Assembly: GCA_038046465.1 (NCBI GenBank)
Contig: JBBSWB010000070.1
Span: forward strand, 1 to 53,267
Direction: 5' to 3'
Length of the DNA: 53,267 bases
Origin: JBBSWB01 sp038046465
GTDB lineage: Archaea; Nanobdellota; Nanobdellia; Woesearchaeales; GW2011-AR9
Position numbers and translations under genes: made by a program
Notes under the pieces: model-generated
Told to the model about the DNA's origin: nothing
Databases searched by the model: none
The model's input: only the letters and a program-made list of their open reading frames with translations
In this document: piece after piece, positions 14,522 through 22,794 of the stretch
How the letters are laid out: each line of letters starts with the position of its first letter
Numbering within the stretch: the first letter of the stretch is position 1

Positions 14522-14987
14522 TTAAAGTTCCATAGAAAACTTATAACATTTGTGCTTATAATATTCTCCAAGTTCAGGATCTAATTTGAAACCACACTTA
14601 ATATAAAAATCTTTAACATCATACACACAAAATGATTCTACTGTCAGAATAGATTTTTCCTTATCGCGAGATTTCCATTTTGCAAATTCCACTAGCTTTC
14701 TTCCCATCCCTTTATAATGTTTATCTGATCTTACAGCTAAACTTTCTATATACGCTTCATTTTTAGGCATTCCTTTCATGGCTAGATAGACACAAAGCAC
14801 CAAGTAATCCTGAATCATTCTTAAGAACAAACTGATTGCCTGCTTCAATTTCCTCCAATACCCAACCCCGACTATAATATTTTGATATAGGCATAGTCTG
14901 GCCTATTCTTTCAAATGCATTTCGAAATTGACCATTGATTGACACAATTGCTTCAACATCTTCTTCTGTTGCTCTAATTATTTTCAT
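14522..14987 (-). pseudogene. GNAT acetyltransferase broken by a frameshift
   Basis: Two overlapping frames together form one GNAT N-acetyltransferase. The first (14763-14987) has the family start MKIIRATEEDVEAIVSI and runs to SGLLGALCLSSHERNA then stop. The second (open across 14522-14848) continues with NEAYIESLAVRSDKHYKGMG and RKLVEFAKWK (the acetyl-CoA loop) and DVKDFYIKCGFK (the last strand). The whole is 466 nt, one base off a multiple of three, so a single net indel lies between about 14765 and 14800. There is no long homopolymer or slippery motif there. Either a recent pseudogene or an assembly error. Confidence 0.75.
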
Positions 14988-15104
14988 TATTCTTGGAGAA
15001 TATTATTTAGCTTAAAAAAGTAATGGCGCCAAAATTCTTTAAAATCAGTGAATTAAATGCTAGAAAGTAGAAAAGTTTATTAAATTTTAAATTATTGGTT
15101 GCTT

Positions 15105-15569
15105 ATGAGTGGAATTAAGCGCTATATTGAAACTGTGGTCAAAGATTCTCTTACTCTTAGGAAAGCAGCTAAAGAAGAAAGCATAGCTATACAGAAGATT
15201 TTAACTGAATTACTCACCGAATGGCAAGGCTTGATTGCCGTTGCTGAATGGCACGGAAATTGGTTTGTCAATAAAACTAATGCAGCTACCAATTTGGCTG
15301 CTTTGATTAGTAAAGTAGGAGAATTAATTCGAATCTTAACTCCGCTTAGAAGATTAAGAAAAGCAGGTACGGAAAAATTAACTAAAATGGCCGCTTTAAG
15401 CGAATTATTAGTTGTCCGGTTGACTACTTTCAAAAAAGAATTGGTTGGCGGAGAAGTTACTTCAAAAGAGATCGCTTTACAGAAAATCGGGGAATTGACC
15501 ACTTTTTTTAATGAAAGTAAAAAATTAGCTTTACGCGAACTGGAAGAGAAATTAAAAGCTTTAGTTTAA
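15105..15569 (+). CDS. Hypothetical helical protein
   Basis: A 154-residue, almost wholly alpha-helical and charged protein with heptad-like stretches (LRKAAKEESIAIQKILTELL, KVGELIRILTPLRRLRKAG, KKLALRELEEKLKALV), probably a coiled coil. No signal peptide or membrane span. I chose the ATG at 15105 over the TTG at 15099; a TATA-like TTTATTAAATT lies about 26 nt upstream, so the mRNA looks leaderless. I do not recognise a family and neighbours give no hint of function. Confidence 0.6.
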   Translation: MSGIKRYIETVVKDSLTLRKAAKEESIAIQKILTELLTEWQGLIAVAEWHGNWFVNKTNAATNLAALISKVGELIRILTPLRRLRKAGTEKLTKMAALSELLVVRLTTFKKELVGGEVTSKEIALQKIGELTTFFNESKKLALRELEEKLKALV

Positions 15570-15576
15570 TTTTTTA

Positions 15577-16035
15577 TTAAATAAATTCTTTTACAATCAG
15601 CAGCGCTAAAATTAACCATACAATTATTTCCAATATTCCGCCTACTTTTACCGGCCCTTTAATTTTAAAATCGGAAAAAGGGTAAAATATGTACACACCC
15701 CTACGGGTAATTCCGTCCCCGATTAGATGAGCAAAATAACCTAAAAATAAGGCAGTGGCATAATAAAAATTCCACAAGAAGTCCACTAATACAAAAGAAA
15801 GTGCAAAAAATAACAGCGAATGAAAAAAGCCCCGGTGTTTAGAAAAAAAAGCGATTACAATCCCGATAATTCCGCTCCAGTGATTGATTCTACTGCGTTG
15901 CTCATCAACATCGGGCAGCAGGCTGCCTAATAATAACATAAAGAAAAAGATAAGTTGATTTCCTCCCGAAAAGAAATCTTTAGTTGACAGAAACACAATA
16001 ATTCCAATTAAGAGATGGGTGTAAAATAGAACCAT
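15577..16035 (-). CDS. YdjM/DUF457-family membrane-bound metal-dependent hydrolase-like protein
   Basis: Integral membrane protein of 152 residues with four to five hydrophobic helices. It has the motif set of the YdjM (DUF457) family: LLPDVDEQRS after the second helix, KHRGFFHS, and GYFAHLIGDGITRRGVYIFY. The Asp and His residues in these motifs are thought to bind a metal facing the membrane; the reaction is not known. Start taken at the ATG at 16035, with a TATA-like AATTAAATAAG about 26 nt upstream. It converges with the helical protein gene, leaving only a few nucleotides between stops. Confidence 0.8.
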   Translation of the reverse strand: MVLFYTHLLIGIIVFLSTKDFFSGGNQLIFFFMLLLGSLLPDVDEQRSRINHWSGIIGIVIAFFSKHRGFFHSLLFFALSFVLVDFLWNFYYATALFLGYFAHLIGDGITRRGVYIFYPFSDFKIKGPVKVGGILEIIVWLILALLIVKEFI

Positions 16036-16094
16036 AATCAAATAAAAACCGTTTGCTTATTTAATTTTACCTTTATCATCAAGCCTTAGTGATC

Positions 16095-17141
16095 TTAAAT
16101 AAGATATTCTCTAAATCCGCACTGTAAACTTCCTAACGCCAGCTCTTTAGCTTGTTCAAAATTTAGGTTGTGTGCAACCGCTAATTTAAATATCTCTGTA
16201 GAAGTTGTGGTTCTGGAAAGAAAATAATTATCGGCATCAACCGCAACTAAGGGCTTGCTTGAATACTTCTTTGCGGTATTAAAAAAATCAACCAGGGGAG
16301 AATCTTTCATACTATCAATACTTTTCGTGTGGATACTGCTGGTAGGACAGCCAATAACTTTCACCCCTTTTGAAAAAACATATTCCTGGATCTTCGGATT
16401 ATTCCTCATTGCATAAGCGTGACCAAGGGTCGAAACCCCTAACAGATTTATTGAATCAAGAATATGCTTTTTTACATCAACCAGTTTATTCTCGTACAAT
16501 ACCGGAAGGGTTGGACCTTCGCCAGCGTGTGCCTCTAGCCCTATCCCGGAATCTCTTAACTTTTTGTAAACCTTAACGAATAATTCGGGAGGATGAGAAA
16601 ACTCGTTGCCAGCTAAATCAACCGCAACAATATTATGGCTTTTACCAAACATAGCTAAAGCGAGCTTAGCTACTTCCTCTGCTTCTTTTACACCATTATT
16701 TCTTAATATGGAAAGTTTTTGCCAGGCCTGTAGTTTAGGAAAGTCCGTTCTTGCCCTTTTTATCGCTTCACCAACTCGTTCAACCGCTTCTTCAGGTCTT
16801 AGCTGGCCGTGTAGAAAAGGACCAAACCGCACTTCTGCATAGACCACCCCATCTTTATACAAATCTTCTAAATGCTCGTAAGTAACTCGCTCTAAAGAGT
16901 TTCCATCCTGAAGAACAGACAAGATCTTAGCAAAAGAAGACAGACATCTCGGCAAAGACCAGTTCTCCTGAAAACAAATATCTGAAATGATATCTTCTGT
17001 AGTTTGATATTCCTGGTTCTTTCCCTGCTCTCGAGATAATTCCAGCAAGGTTTCTGACCTTATAGCTCCATCTAAGTGGGTGTGTAAAGCTGCTTTTGGA
17101 ACAGCGATTATATTTTCTAAGGTCAGTTTGGATTCATCCAT
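16095..17141 (-). CDS. add: Adenosine deaminase family protein
   Basis: Zinc enzyme of purine salvage that deaminates adenosine (or a related nucleoside) to inosine. 348 residues. Motifs: ALHTHLDGAIRSETL (zinc-binding H20 and H22), EVRFGP, AHAGEG (catalytic Glu in GEG), LGHAYAM, and VAVDADNYF where the family usually reads NTDDP. The last motif keeps the first Asp but has Ala-Asp-Asn in place of Asp-Pro, so substrate contacts may differ from classical adenosine deaminase. TATATAA about 26 nt upstream implies a leaderless mRNA. Its neighbour is a nucleoside deoxyribosyltransferase-like gene, which supports a nucleoside salvage role. Confidence 0.85.
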   Translation of the reverse strand: MDESKLTLENIIAVPKAALHTHLDGAIRSETLLELSREQGKNQEYQTTEDIISDICFQENWSLPRCLSSFAKILSVLQDGNSLERVTYEHLEDLYKDGVVYAEVRFGPFLHGQLRPEEAVERVGEAIKRARTDFPKLQAWQKLSILRNNGVKEAEEVAKLALAMFGKSHNIVAVDLAGNEFSHPPELFVKVYKKLRDSGIGLEAHAGEGPTLPVLYENKLVDVKKHILDSINLLGVSTLGHAYAMRNNPKIQEYVFSKGVKVIGCPTSSIHTKSIDSMKDSPLVDFFNTAKKYSSKPLVAVDADNYFLSRTTTSTEIFKLAVAHNLNFEQAKELALGSLQCGFREYLI

Positions 17142-17182
17142 TTTAGAATCATAAAATTTAATGGGTTATATAAAGTTTTAGA

Positions 17183-17605
17183 CTAAAGCTTTCCTATAAA
17201 ATTTTGAAGAATATCGTCTAACTTATCCCAAGCTTCTCCAACCACGATCGGCTGTAAAGCAATTAATTCTTCTCGGTAACTAATTTGCGGCGGAATCTCT
17301 TGTAATAAAAAAATAGGGATTTTTCTGTAAAAGGCCAACCCCATTTCTAAAAAAGAATTGCCGCCAATATATCCTGCAACTCCATTTTTATCATAATTTG
17401 CAACATAAATTGCATCGGATTGTTCAATTTTTTGAAAATGTTCGTTGATTAAATCATATTGGATTTTAGCGAGAGCATCTTCTTCCAAATGGTGAAAATC
17501 TTTCATGCTTGGTAAGAAAACTTCATAGCCTCGTTCTTCAAGAGATTTTTTTATATCCCCTAACTGCTCAAAAAAGGTTGCACTCGAACATAAAGTTATT
17601 TTCAT
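17183..17605 (-). CDS. Nucleoside 2-deoxyribosyltransferase-like protein
   Basis: 140-residue Rossmann-like protein: MKITLCSSATFFEQLGDIKK, then EQSDAIYVANYDKNGVAGYIGGNSFLEMGLAFYRK, which matches the superfamily pattern of a nucleotide pocket followed by the conserved Glu in the G.....E.G.A helix. Such enzymes break or swap N-glycosidic bonds of (deoxy)nucleosides or clean up modified nucleotides. Its ATG overlaps the stop of the RPA gene by 4 nt (ATGA), so the two are translationally coupled; adenosine deaminase follows. Exact substrate unknown. Confidence 0.7.
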   Translation of the reverse strand: MKITLCSSATFFEQLGDIKKSLEERGYEVFLPSMKDFHHLEEDALAKIQYDLINEHFQKIEQSDAIYVANYDKNGVAGYIGGNSFLEMGLAFYRKIPIFLLQEIPPQISYREELIALQPIVVGEAWDKLDDILQNFIGKL

Positions 17606-18591
17606 CTAACCTTTTCCAATCTAGCAATCTCTTCTTCCGGCTTGGCTTTAGTGACTAATTGCACATTGAATTCCAGGCGGTCAAACATTTCATTTCTTTT
17701 TACTCTGCCCATGAACTTAAATTGTTCTCCTAATAAATCGTTTTTAATTTCTTCAAAAGCGGCCAAATTGTCTTTATACGTAGTCATTTCTGCTTCGGTT
17801 TTCTCCAGCAGATGATTAGTTTGGTTTTTCCATAATACTCCGCGGATATTTCCCGTGCCGTCATCTAACACAATATTCATAACGTAAGAAAGAATCGGAG
17901 TTGCCTGCCCATGTTCATTGCAATGAAAACCATCTTCCGTTTCTACTACTCGTTTATTGCAGCTGGAACAGACCTGGAAAAAACGAGGATCAAATACCTG
18001 CACGATAGTTCCCAATATTTCTGCGCCATCTTCGCCATTCTGCAACTGTTCGATTTTCTTTCGTTCGTACGAAGTTCCTTCTCTGACCGAATTAATGACT
18101 TCTCCTGGCGGATTGACTTTAATTTCTCCGCTATTACCTAAATGAATTTCAATTTTATCATTATTTTCCCGCACATATGCTTCGGTAATCTGTAAAATAT
18201 CCCCTTTGTCTACTTTTTTAAGCAAATCAACTTGATCATTCCAAAAGACTACTCGGATGGTTCCAGTTTCATCACCAAGCACTAAAGAACAAACCTTACC
18301 TAAACGATCTCCTTTAGAAAATTCGCGCACATCAAACTTTTGAACTACTTTTCCCACCGTAGAAAGATTACGCATTCCCGCATAAATCTCTTTTATTTTA
18401 AGCTTGCTTTTGTTTAAATTAATTAATCCGATGCCAAATTCATTAGCGATAATATGCGCTGCGCCTTCTTCACTAATCAATCCAGAAAGATCGTTTATTT
18501 TTGCCCTAATTTTAGCTTCTAATTCTTCTGCATCAATCTTGCCGCTGGCAATAATCTTCTCTTTTATTTCAGGTAAAGGAATCTTGTACAT
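17602..18591 (-). CDS. rpa: Replication protein A, single-stranded DNA-binding
   Basis: OB-fold ssDNA-binding protein for replication and repair. 329 residues from the chosen start. An N-terminal helical part (PEIKEKIIASGKIDAEELEA) is followed by an OB fold (VGKVVQKFDVREFSKGDRLG ... GTIRVVFWNDQ) and a second OB fold (ILGTIVQVFDPRFFQ) with an inserted zinc motif CSSC...HCNEH. The frame is open to 18630, but GGGGTGG lies just before the ATG at 18591, which also matches where the family begins. A TATA box (ATTATAAAT, about 18625-18633) is 38 nt upstream. A second RPA-like gene sits downstream of mcm at 52.3 kb. Confidence 0.9.
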   Translation of the reverse strand: MYKIPLPEIKEKIIASGKIDAEELEAKIRAKINDLSGLISEEGAAHIIANEFGIGLINLNKSKLKIKEIYAGMRNLSTVGKVVQKFDVREFSKGDRLGKVCSLVLGDETGTIRVVFWNDQVDLLKKVDKGDILQITEAYVRENNDKIEIHLGNSGEIKVNPPGEVINSVREGTSYERKKIEQLQNGEDGAEILGTIVQVFDPRFFQVCSSCNKRVVETEDGFHCNEHGQATPILSYVMNIVLDDGTGNIRGVLWKNQTNHLLEKTEAEMTTYKDNLAAFEEIKNDLLGEQFKFMGRVKRNEMFDRLEFNVQLVTKAKPEEEIARLEKVR

Positions 18592-18716
18592 TATAACCAC
18601 CCCACAACTAAGAACAGTTAAAAAAAACATTTATAATGATTTATATGGTGGAAACGATAGGTCAGCGAAAAAAGAAAAAAACGAAAATAGTTTTAATCCT
18701 AAAGCACTTTCTTACC

Positions 18717-19400
18717 TTATTCTCCAAAAACTAACCGCCTTGCCGCCGTTTCTGGATTAACAGCATAAAAAGCCAATACTTCTAGCAGCTCTCGCGGATT
18801 GCGGACTTCTTGGATAGTTTTGTCGTCTTGTAGGCTGATTACATCGTGTTCCAAGAAATAATCCAAGCGGCCATGTTGGTAATGCTGCAGGAAAGGCACA
18901 TTTTCAATATATTCACAGAAAGCAGAGGGAAAACGAGTATCCCAAGATTTTCCTCGTTCGTGTTTTAAATAATTCTCTAAGCTGTTCGGATGTTGCTCTC
19001 TAAATCTTTCAGCATACCATATCTTCTTTGTCCCATCCGGGAAAAAATACTCCGTACTGATATGGCCAGACCAAGAATGCCCCTCACTTATCAAACGGAT
19101 AAACTTATCTTGTATTGTTTCCCAATGCGCGGTTATTTCTTTAATGGATTGTAAATCGCTGGAAACAAGCCGCAGGGGTTCATAACCATATTTTTCATTC
19201 TGGATCAACGGTTTTTTCGCGGTAGAGCCAGAAGGAGGAATATCTATCTTTTTCTTGGTAATGCGCGGATTGTTAAAAAAAAGCCCTTCAGAAGTTATCT
19301 TATAGCTCTGGCCTGAAAACGCACTTAAAAAACTAACGACAATAAGGTTAGTTTCACTGCCAACAATTTCCCGCTCAATAGATTCAATGGTGATGTTCAT
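18717..19400 (-). CDS. Hypothetical protein
   Basis: A 227-residue soluble protein that I do not recognise. The N-terminal third is beta-rich (TIESIEREIVGSETNLIVVS, YKITSEGLFF), with a Lys-rich linker (ITKKKIDIPPSGSTAKKP); the rest is mixed, with conspicuous aromatic and His residues (GHSWSGHISTEYFFPDGTKK, FLQHYQHGRLDYFLEHD). The ribosome site AGAGG lies upstream of the ATG. It is divergent from the XRE-CBS regulator, whose operator region could also affect it. Function unknown. Confidence 0.55.
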   Translation of the reverse strand: MNITIESIEREIVGSETNLIVVSFLSAFSGQSYKITSEGLFFNNPRITKKKIDIPPSGSTAKKPLIQNEKYGYEPLRLVSSDLQSIKEITAHWETIQDKFIRLISEGHSWSGHISTEYFFPDGTKKIWYAERFREQHPNSLENYLKHERGKSWDTRFPSAFCEYIENVPFLQHYQHGRLDYFLEHDVISLQDDKTIQEVRNPRELLEVLAFYAVNPETAARRLVFGE

Positions 19401-19486
19401 AGTTTTAACCTCTTATTTTTCTTTTATTATTTACTTCTTCGTTTAGATATAAATGAATATACTTACTTAAATAAGCTCGTGATAAA

Positions 19487-19506
19487 AATATTCCAATCGG
19501 AATATT
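19487..19506. promoter_or_regulatory. Palindromic operator over the XRE-CBS promoter
   Basis: Perfect inverted repeat AATATTCC-AATC-GGAATATT. It runs into the TATA box TTTATAAAT (19505-19513), which is 26 nt before the ATG at 19535. A dimeric regulator bound here would block TBP/TFB. The obvious candidate is the XRE-CBS protein encoded just downstream (autoregulation, inferred). Confidence 0.65.
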
Positions 19507-19513
19507 TATAAAT
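19505..19513 (+). promoter_or_regulatory. TATA box of the XRE-CBS gene
   Basis: TTTATAAAT centred 26 nt upstream of the ATG, giving a leaderless transcript. Its first two bases are also the last two of the operator palindrome. Confidence 0.6.
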
Positions 19514-19534
19514 AGAAATGATTCTCATAAATAA

Positions 19535-20089
19535 ATGGTCTTTGACATCACCTATCTCAAAAAAATTAGAAAACAGCTTAATCTCACACAACACCAGTTT
19601 GCCCAGCTCGCTGGAATCAGCCAGTCCATGGTAGCAAAGATTGAAGCAGGAAAGCTTGATCCGACTTATAGTTATGTAAAAAAAATTGAATGGGCTATTG
19701 CTCTGCTTACCAAAAAGCAGGAACAAGAAAAGCGCGCTAAAGAAATTATGTGCAAAGGTGTGATCAGCGTCGGCAAACAGTATAAAATAAAAGACGTACT
19801 CCCACTCTTCACGAAGCATGGTATTTCTCAACTTCCAGTTATCGAAAAAGGAAAAATCTGGGGGTTGCTTTCCGAAACAACTATTGTTCGCCAGATGCAG
19901 GAAGGCCTTCTTGAGAAGCTAGTGCAGAACGTGATGGATGATGCTCCACCAGTCATTTCAGCAGAAACTACTATGGAAATGATTACTTCACTATTGCAAT
20001 TCTCCCCGCTCCTGTTAGTGCAGACTAAAGGCGAGCTGGTAGGAGTAATCACCAAAGCAGACCTCATCAAGCAATTGCAGAAAAAGTAA
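19535..20089 (+). CDS. XRE-family HTH regulator fused to two CBS domains
   Basis: 184-residue transcription regulator. Residues 6-60 form a lambda-repressor-like helix-turn-helix (KLRKQ-type start, LNLTQHQFAQLAGISQSMVA with KIEAGKLDP). Residues about 70-184 are a CBS pair: MCKGVISVGKQYKIKDVLPL ... GISQLPVIEKGKIWG and VMDDAPPVISAETTMEMITS ... LLVQTKGELVGVITKADLI. CBS pairs usually sense adenine nucleotides or SAM, so the protein may adjust transcription to energy state. This HTH-CBS fusion is common in archaea. A palindrome over its own TATA box suggests autorepression. Confidence 0.9.
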   Translation: MVFDITYLKKIRKQLNLTQHQFAQLAGISQSMVAKIEAGKLDPTYSYVKKIEWAIALLTKKQEQEKRAKEIMCKGVISVGKQYKIKDVLPLFTKHGISQLPVIEKGKIWGLLSETTIVRQMQEGLLEKLVQNVMDDAPPVISAETTMEMITSLLQFSPLLLVQTKGELVGVITKADLIKQLQKK

Positions 20090-20121
20090 TTAACAAGCAG
20101 GGATATCGCATTTAGATTAAC

Positions 20122-20652
20122 CTAAGACTGCAATTGCACAAATTTAGAAAAATCATAACCAACCTTAACCCTAAAATGTTTCTTTACAGTATATTGTCCT
20201 ACTTTAGTTTCCGGGCGGTTAGAATTGATAATAGTGCTGTCTTCGGCTTCCCCGATCAATTCTTCTTTCTCAAAGGCAACTGTATACTTTCCCCCGCCGT
20301 ATTTTTCCATCAATTCATTAAAGGCAGCATTGACCGTACTTTGAATATCTTGAAAACAAGCTTGTTCTCCCTCGCGCAGGTAATAAAAGGGACAATCACG
20401 CCCTTCAGAGACTCCGCCTTGCTTAGTTAAAAGAGCAACCGTTTCTTTTCCCACCAATAAAGCTAATTGGTCGTTCTGTAACAGCTCTTTCTCTCCAACA
20501 AGATAATAATTGTTTAAATAATCAGCCTGCCATTCGCCTTTAATTTTTACACCAGTATCAGCATTATAACTCATCAGCAGAAAGGCCCCTAATGTGGCTA
20601 AGATTGCAATAATAATCCAATGAAACAATGCCCCTTTTTTTGAATTGATCAT
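20122..20652 (-). CDS. Pilin-like single-helix surface protein (cluster gene 1)
   Basis: 176 residues. A short basic start with KKG (MINSKKGALFHW) leads into one hydrophobic helix IIIAILATLGAFLLM, followed by an extracytoplasmic domain of about 145 residues with one Cys pair (GRDCPFYYLREGEQACF). This layout resembles type IV pilin-like proteins with class III signal peptides, processed at the basic-Gly junction, but cleavage is inferred. It is the last gene of a transcription run that begins at 23646. No enzymatic motif. Function unknown. Confidence 0.6.
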   Translation of the reverse strand: MINSKKGALFHWIIIAILATLGAFLLMSYNADTGVKIKGEWQADYLNNYYLVGEKELLQNDQLALLVGKETVALLTKQGGVSEGRDCPFYYLREGEQACFQDIQSTVNAAFNELMEKYGGGKYTVAFEKEELIGEAEDSTIINSNRPETKVGQYTVKKHFRVKVGYDFSKFVQLQS

Positions 20653-20684
20653 GTTAATTTATTTTTAATACCTTTTTATTTAAT

Positions 20685-21191
20685 TTATTTTTCCCGGCTA
20701 AATACAACCGTTAAGGAAGGAATCTGTTTATTTTCTAAATTAGGTAGTTCTAAACTGCTTTTCTTACCTGATCCAAAGACCACGTTGCTAAAGGAAAATA
20801 AACTAGCTTTTTCCTGACGGAATTCTTCTGTGTTATAAACCGCTACACTTCCTTCTGCTTTTTTTTCTCTAAAATAAGCTTCAGTTTTTTCTTCAAATAG
20901 TTCTTCCTGATTAGTATTTACCGCCAGCAAGATCAGATCTTTCATCTTAATTTCCCGCTCACCAATCAAGACAGGATAATTTAAGTAATACAGGAACTGC
21001 TGTTCAGAATTAAATTGGTCTAAATTCTCCAAAGAAATTTCTGTTTTTGCTTCTACCTCTGAATTTAACACTAATTGAATAAAAAATAAAGCAAAAAAGA
21101 GGATTAACACCATAAAAATTAAATCAAAAAAGTCCGGCATGATTCCTTTTTTTCCAGTAATTAATTTTAAACCGATTCCCATCTTTTCCAT
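20685..21191 (-). CDS. Single-helix membrane protein (cluster gene 2)
   Basis: 168 residues with an N-terminal TGKKGIMPDFFD segment and one strong hydrophobic helix FFDLIFMVLILFFALFFIQL. The outer domain is acidic and helical (EISLENLDQFNSEQQFLYYL, NQEELFEEKTEAYFREKKAE) and lacks cysteine. It looks like a pilin-like subunit with its KKG further into the chain than usual. Spacing to the neighbours is 6 nt upstream and 32 nt downstream, so it belongs to the same operon. Function unknown. Confidence 0.6.
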   Translation of the reverse strand: MEKMGIGLKLITGKKGIMPDFFDLIFMVLILFFALFFIQLVLNSEVEAKTEISLENLDQFNSEQQFLYYLNYPVLIGEREIKMKDLILLAVNTNQEELFEEKTEAYFREKKAEGSVAVYNTEEFRQEKASLFSFSNVVFGSGKKSSLELPNLENKQIPSLTVVFSREK

Positions 21192-21197
21192 TCCATT

Positions 21198-21686
21198 TTA
21201 AATTTTAGTCTGTACGTAAATAATCATCCGAGTAGGCATGACTTCTCCTCCTGAACGGATGAAGATTTCTTTATATAAAGTAAAATCAACTTTATTAAAA
21301 AAATTATTAGTCATCAGTATTTTCCCTGCTCCTTCTTTGGTGGGACCATACCCTTCTAATTCAATTCCAAAATTATAATCTTTATAGCCCTGCTCTGTTT
21401 CAGTCCGATAACAGCCGTCTAATCGTTCTTGGGTGAATTTATTTAAGTCTATGGTTCCAGGAAAAACCCTACCCGTCACCGGATCTTGATAAGTAAAACA
21501 TTCTGGGGTATTTAAGAAGCGTAAAGTTAGTAATTCTGCTTTAAGTTCGGGAGGAATTTCTAATAATTTATTTTGGTAACTGGACATGATTAAAGCGAAA
21601 GCTAAGATGGCTACAGTAATTACGATTCCGGCAATCATCCAAAAGATGGATTTAGTAACCACATCAAAGATGCCTTGTTTATTCAT
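21198..21686 (-). CDS. Single-helix membrane protein (cluster gene 3)
   Basis: 162 residues: MNKQGIFDVVTKSIFWM, then helix IAGIVITVAILAFALIM, then an outer domain with two Cys (ECFTYQDPVTGRV ... LDGCYRTETEQGY) and beta-rich end (MPTRMIIYVQTKI). The GAGGTG ribosome site lies within the end of the upstream gene, 2 nt of spacing between them, showing tight coupling. The N-terminal NKQG plus helix matches the others in the cluster. Function unknown. Confidence 0.6.
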   Translation of the reverse strand: MNKQGIFDVVTKSIFWMIAGIVITVAILAFALIMSSYQNKLLEIPPELKAELLTLRFLNTPECFTYQDPVTGRVFPGTIDLNKFTQERLDGCYRTETEQGYKDYNFGIELEGYGPTKEGAGKILMTNNFFNKVDFTLYKEIFIRSGGEVMPTRMIIYVQTKI

Positions 21687-21688
21687 GA

Positions 21689-22084
21689 TTAACTACACCT
21701 CTGCAAGAGGATTTGTTGCTTTTCTTTGCGTAAGCATAACCTACTTTGTTCTTCTAAGGTGCCTAAAGCGGTATATCCCGTCGGTAGAAAGATCTGCCGC
21801 ATAGCTGTCTTTAATTCTCCGTCCCCTTTGATAAATACACGAATATGATTAGAATTAAGAATCAAAGTATATTTAGAAACATTTCCTGGGTATTCAATTA
21901 CTGCTTCTCCAGGAGTGCCTACTAAAGCATCAACCATCATTTTAACATCTTCCGCCAAATTAACTTTATTTGCGGTTTCCGAGCTGGCATATTTTTGCGC
22001 CAACTCAAAAGTCATATAAATTACAAAAACAACTATCAGAATTTCAAAAACTAGCATCAGGGGCATTACTGCTTTTTTATTCAT
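21689..22084 (-). CDS. Single-helix membrane protein (cluster gene 4)
   Basis: 131 residues from the ATG at 22084 (MNKKAVMPLMLVFE); the frame is open to 22108 but that start would lie deeper in the upstream gene. The helix is LMLVFEILIVVFVIYMTF with a Glu early in it, as in pilin helices. The outer domain (VNLAEDVKMMVDALVGTPGE, YTLILNSNHIRVFIKGDGE) ends with two cysteines (RLCLRKEK, LLQRCS). It overlaps the stop of gene 5 by 8 nt, so translation is coupled. Function unknown. Confidence 0.6.
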   Translation of the reverse strand: MNKKAVMPLMLVFEILIVVFVIYMTFELAQKYASSETANKVNLAEDVKMMVDALVGTPGEAVIEYPGNVSKYTLILNSNHIRVFIKGDGELKTAMRQIFLPTGYTALGTLEEQSRLCLRKEKQQILLQRCS

Positions 22085-22745
22085 TTTGTAGCTCATCCTG
22101 TGGTCCAATAATTCTTACTGCTCCATCCAGACGGACTAAATATAACAACACTCTTCTGGGCATTTCATAATAACTTGCCACGGTCCAGCTGGATTTATCG
22201 GCCAGATGCCTTTCAATTAGAAACCCGCCGGTGCATTTATAGGAATGTACGGCTGCTGCTTTTCCAATACTGCAAGATTCTATTTCCAGATTATAATTTA
22301 AATTAGAGCAAAGGACATTTTTGGGAATAACCCTTACCGCATCATAACCGGGCGTTCCAACAGAAGTATCAAATTCTGATTTCCTAAATAAGCACAGGCA
22401 ATTTTGTTGGTCATTGCATTGGCTGGGTTTTTGTAAATAGATAATGAAATCGGTATAGGGCACTCGAGCATCTACGTCGATTAAAACTTCTGTTTTTCCT
22501 TTTTCAAAATAAACTATAGCTGTAGCGGTATCCATAATTAATAAAGTGCTTTCTCTGGCCCCGATTTCTCCAGTTTGAGAAAATTTTTCCAACTCCTGAA
22601 CAAAATCAACATAATTATCTTTAGCTTGAGTACTTGAACTAAATAATCTGCCTCCTAAATAACAGGCCGGAACAAAAATAATCAGAGCAAGAATAAGCGA
22701 AACCAAAAATTTCAGCATAATTGCTTTTTTGTTTTTATTAAACAT
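22077..22745 (-). CDS. Single-helix membrane protein, Cys-containing (cluster gene 5)
   Basis: 222 residues. A Lys-rich start (MFNKNKKAIML) and helix FLVSLILALIIFVPACYLGG precede an outer domain with about eight cysteines (SQCNDQQNCLCLF, VLCSNLNYNLEIESCSIGKA, YKCTGG), probably disulfide-bonded. A beta-rich C-terminus (RRVLLYLVRLDGAVRIIG) follows. Co-transcribed with the genes on either side. Function unknown; cysteines suggest an extracellular location. Confidence 0.6.
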   Translation of the reverse strand: MFNKNKKAIMLKFLVSLILALIIFVPACYLGGRLFSSSTQAKDNYVDFVQELEKFSQTGEIGARESTLLIMDTATAIVYFEKGKTEVLIDVDARVPYTDFIIYLQKPSQCNDQQNCLCLFRKSEFDTSVGTPGYDAVRVIPKNVLCSNLNYNLEIESCSIGKAAAVHSYKCTGGFLIERHLADKSSWTVASYYEMPRRVLLYLVRLDGAVRIIGPQDELQNE

Positions 22746-22794
22746 TTTAAACCTGTTAAAACCAAAATAGATTAAATCTATTTAATTTTCTAAT

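Noticed and set aside
14763..14848. Programmed frameshift in the GNAT gene
   Set aside because: No slippery heptamer or stimulating structure in the overlap; a mutation or sequencing error is simpler.
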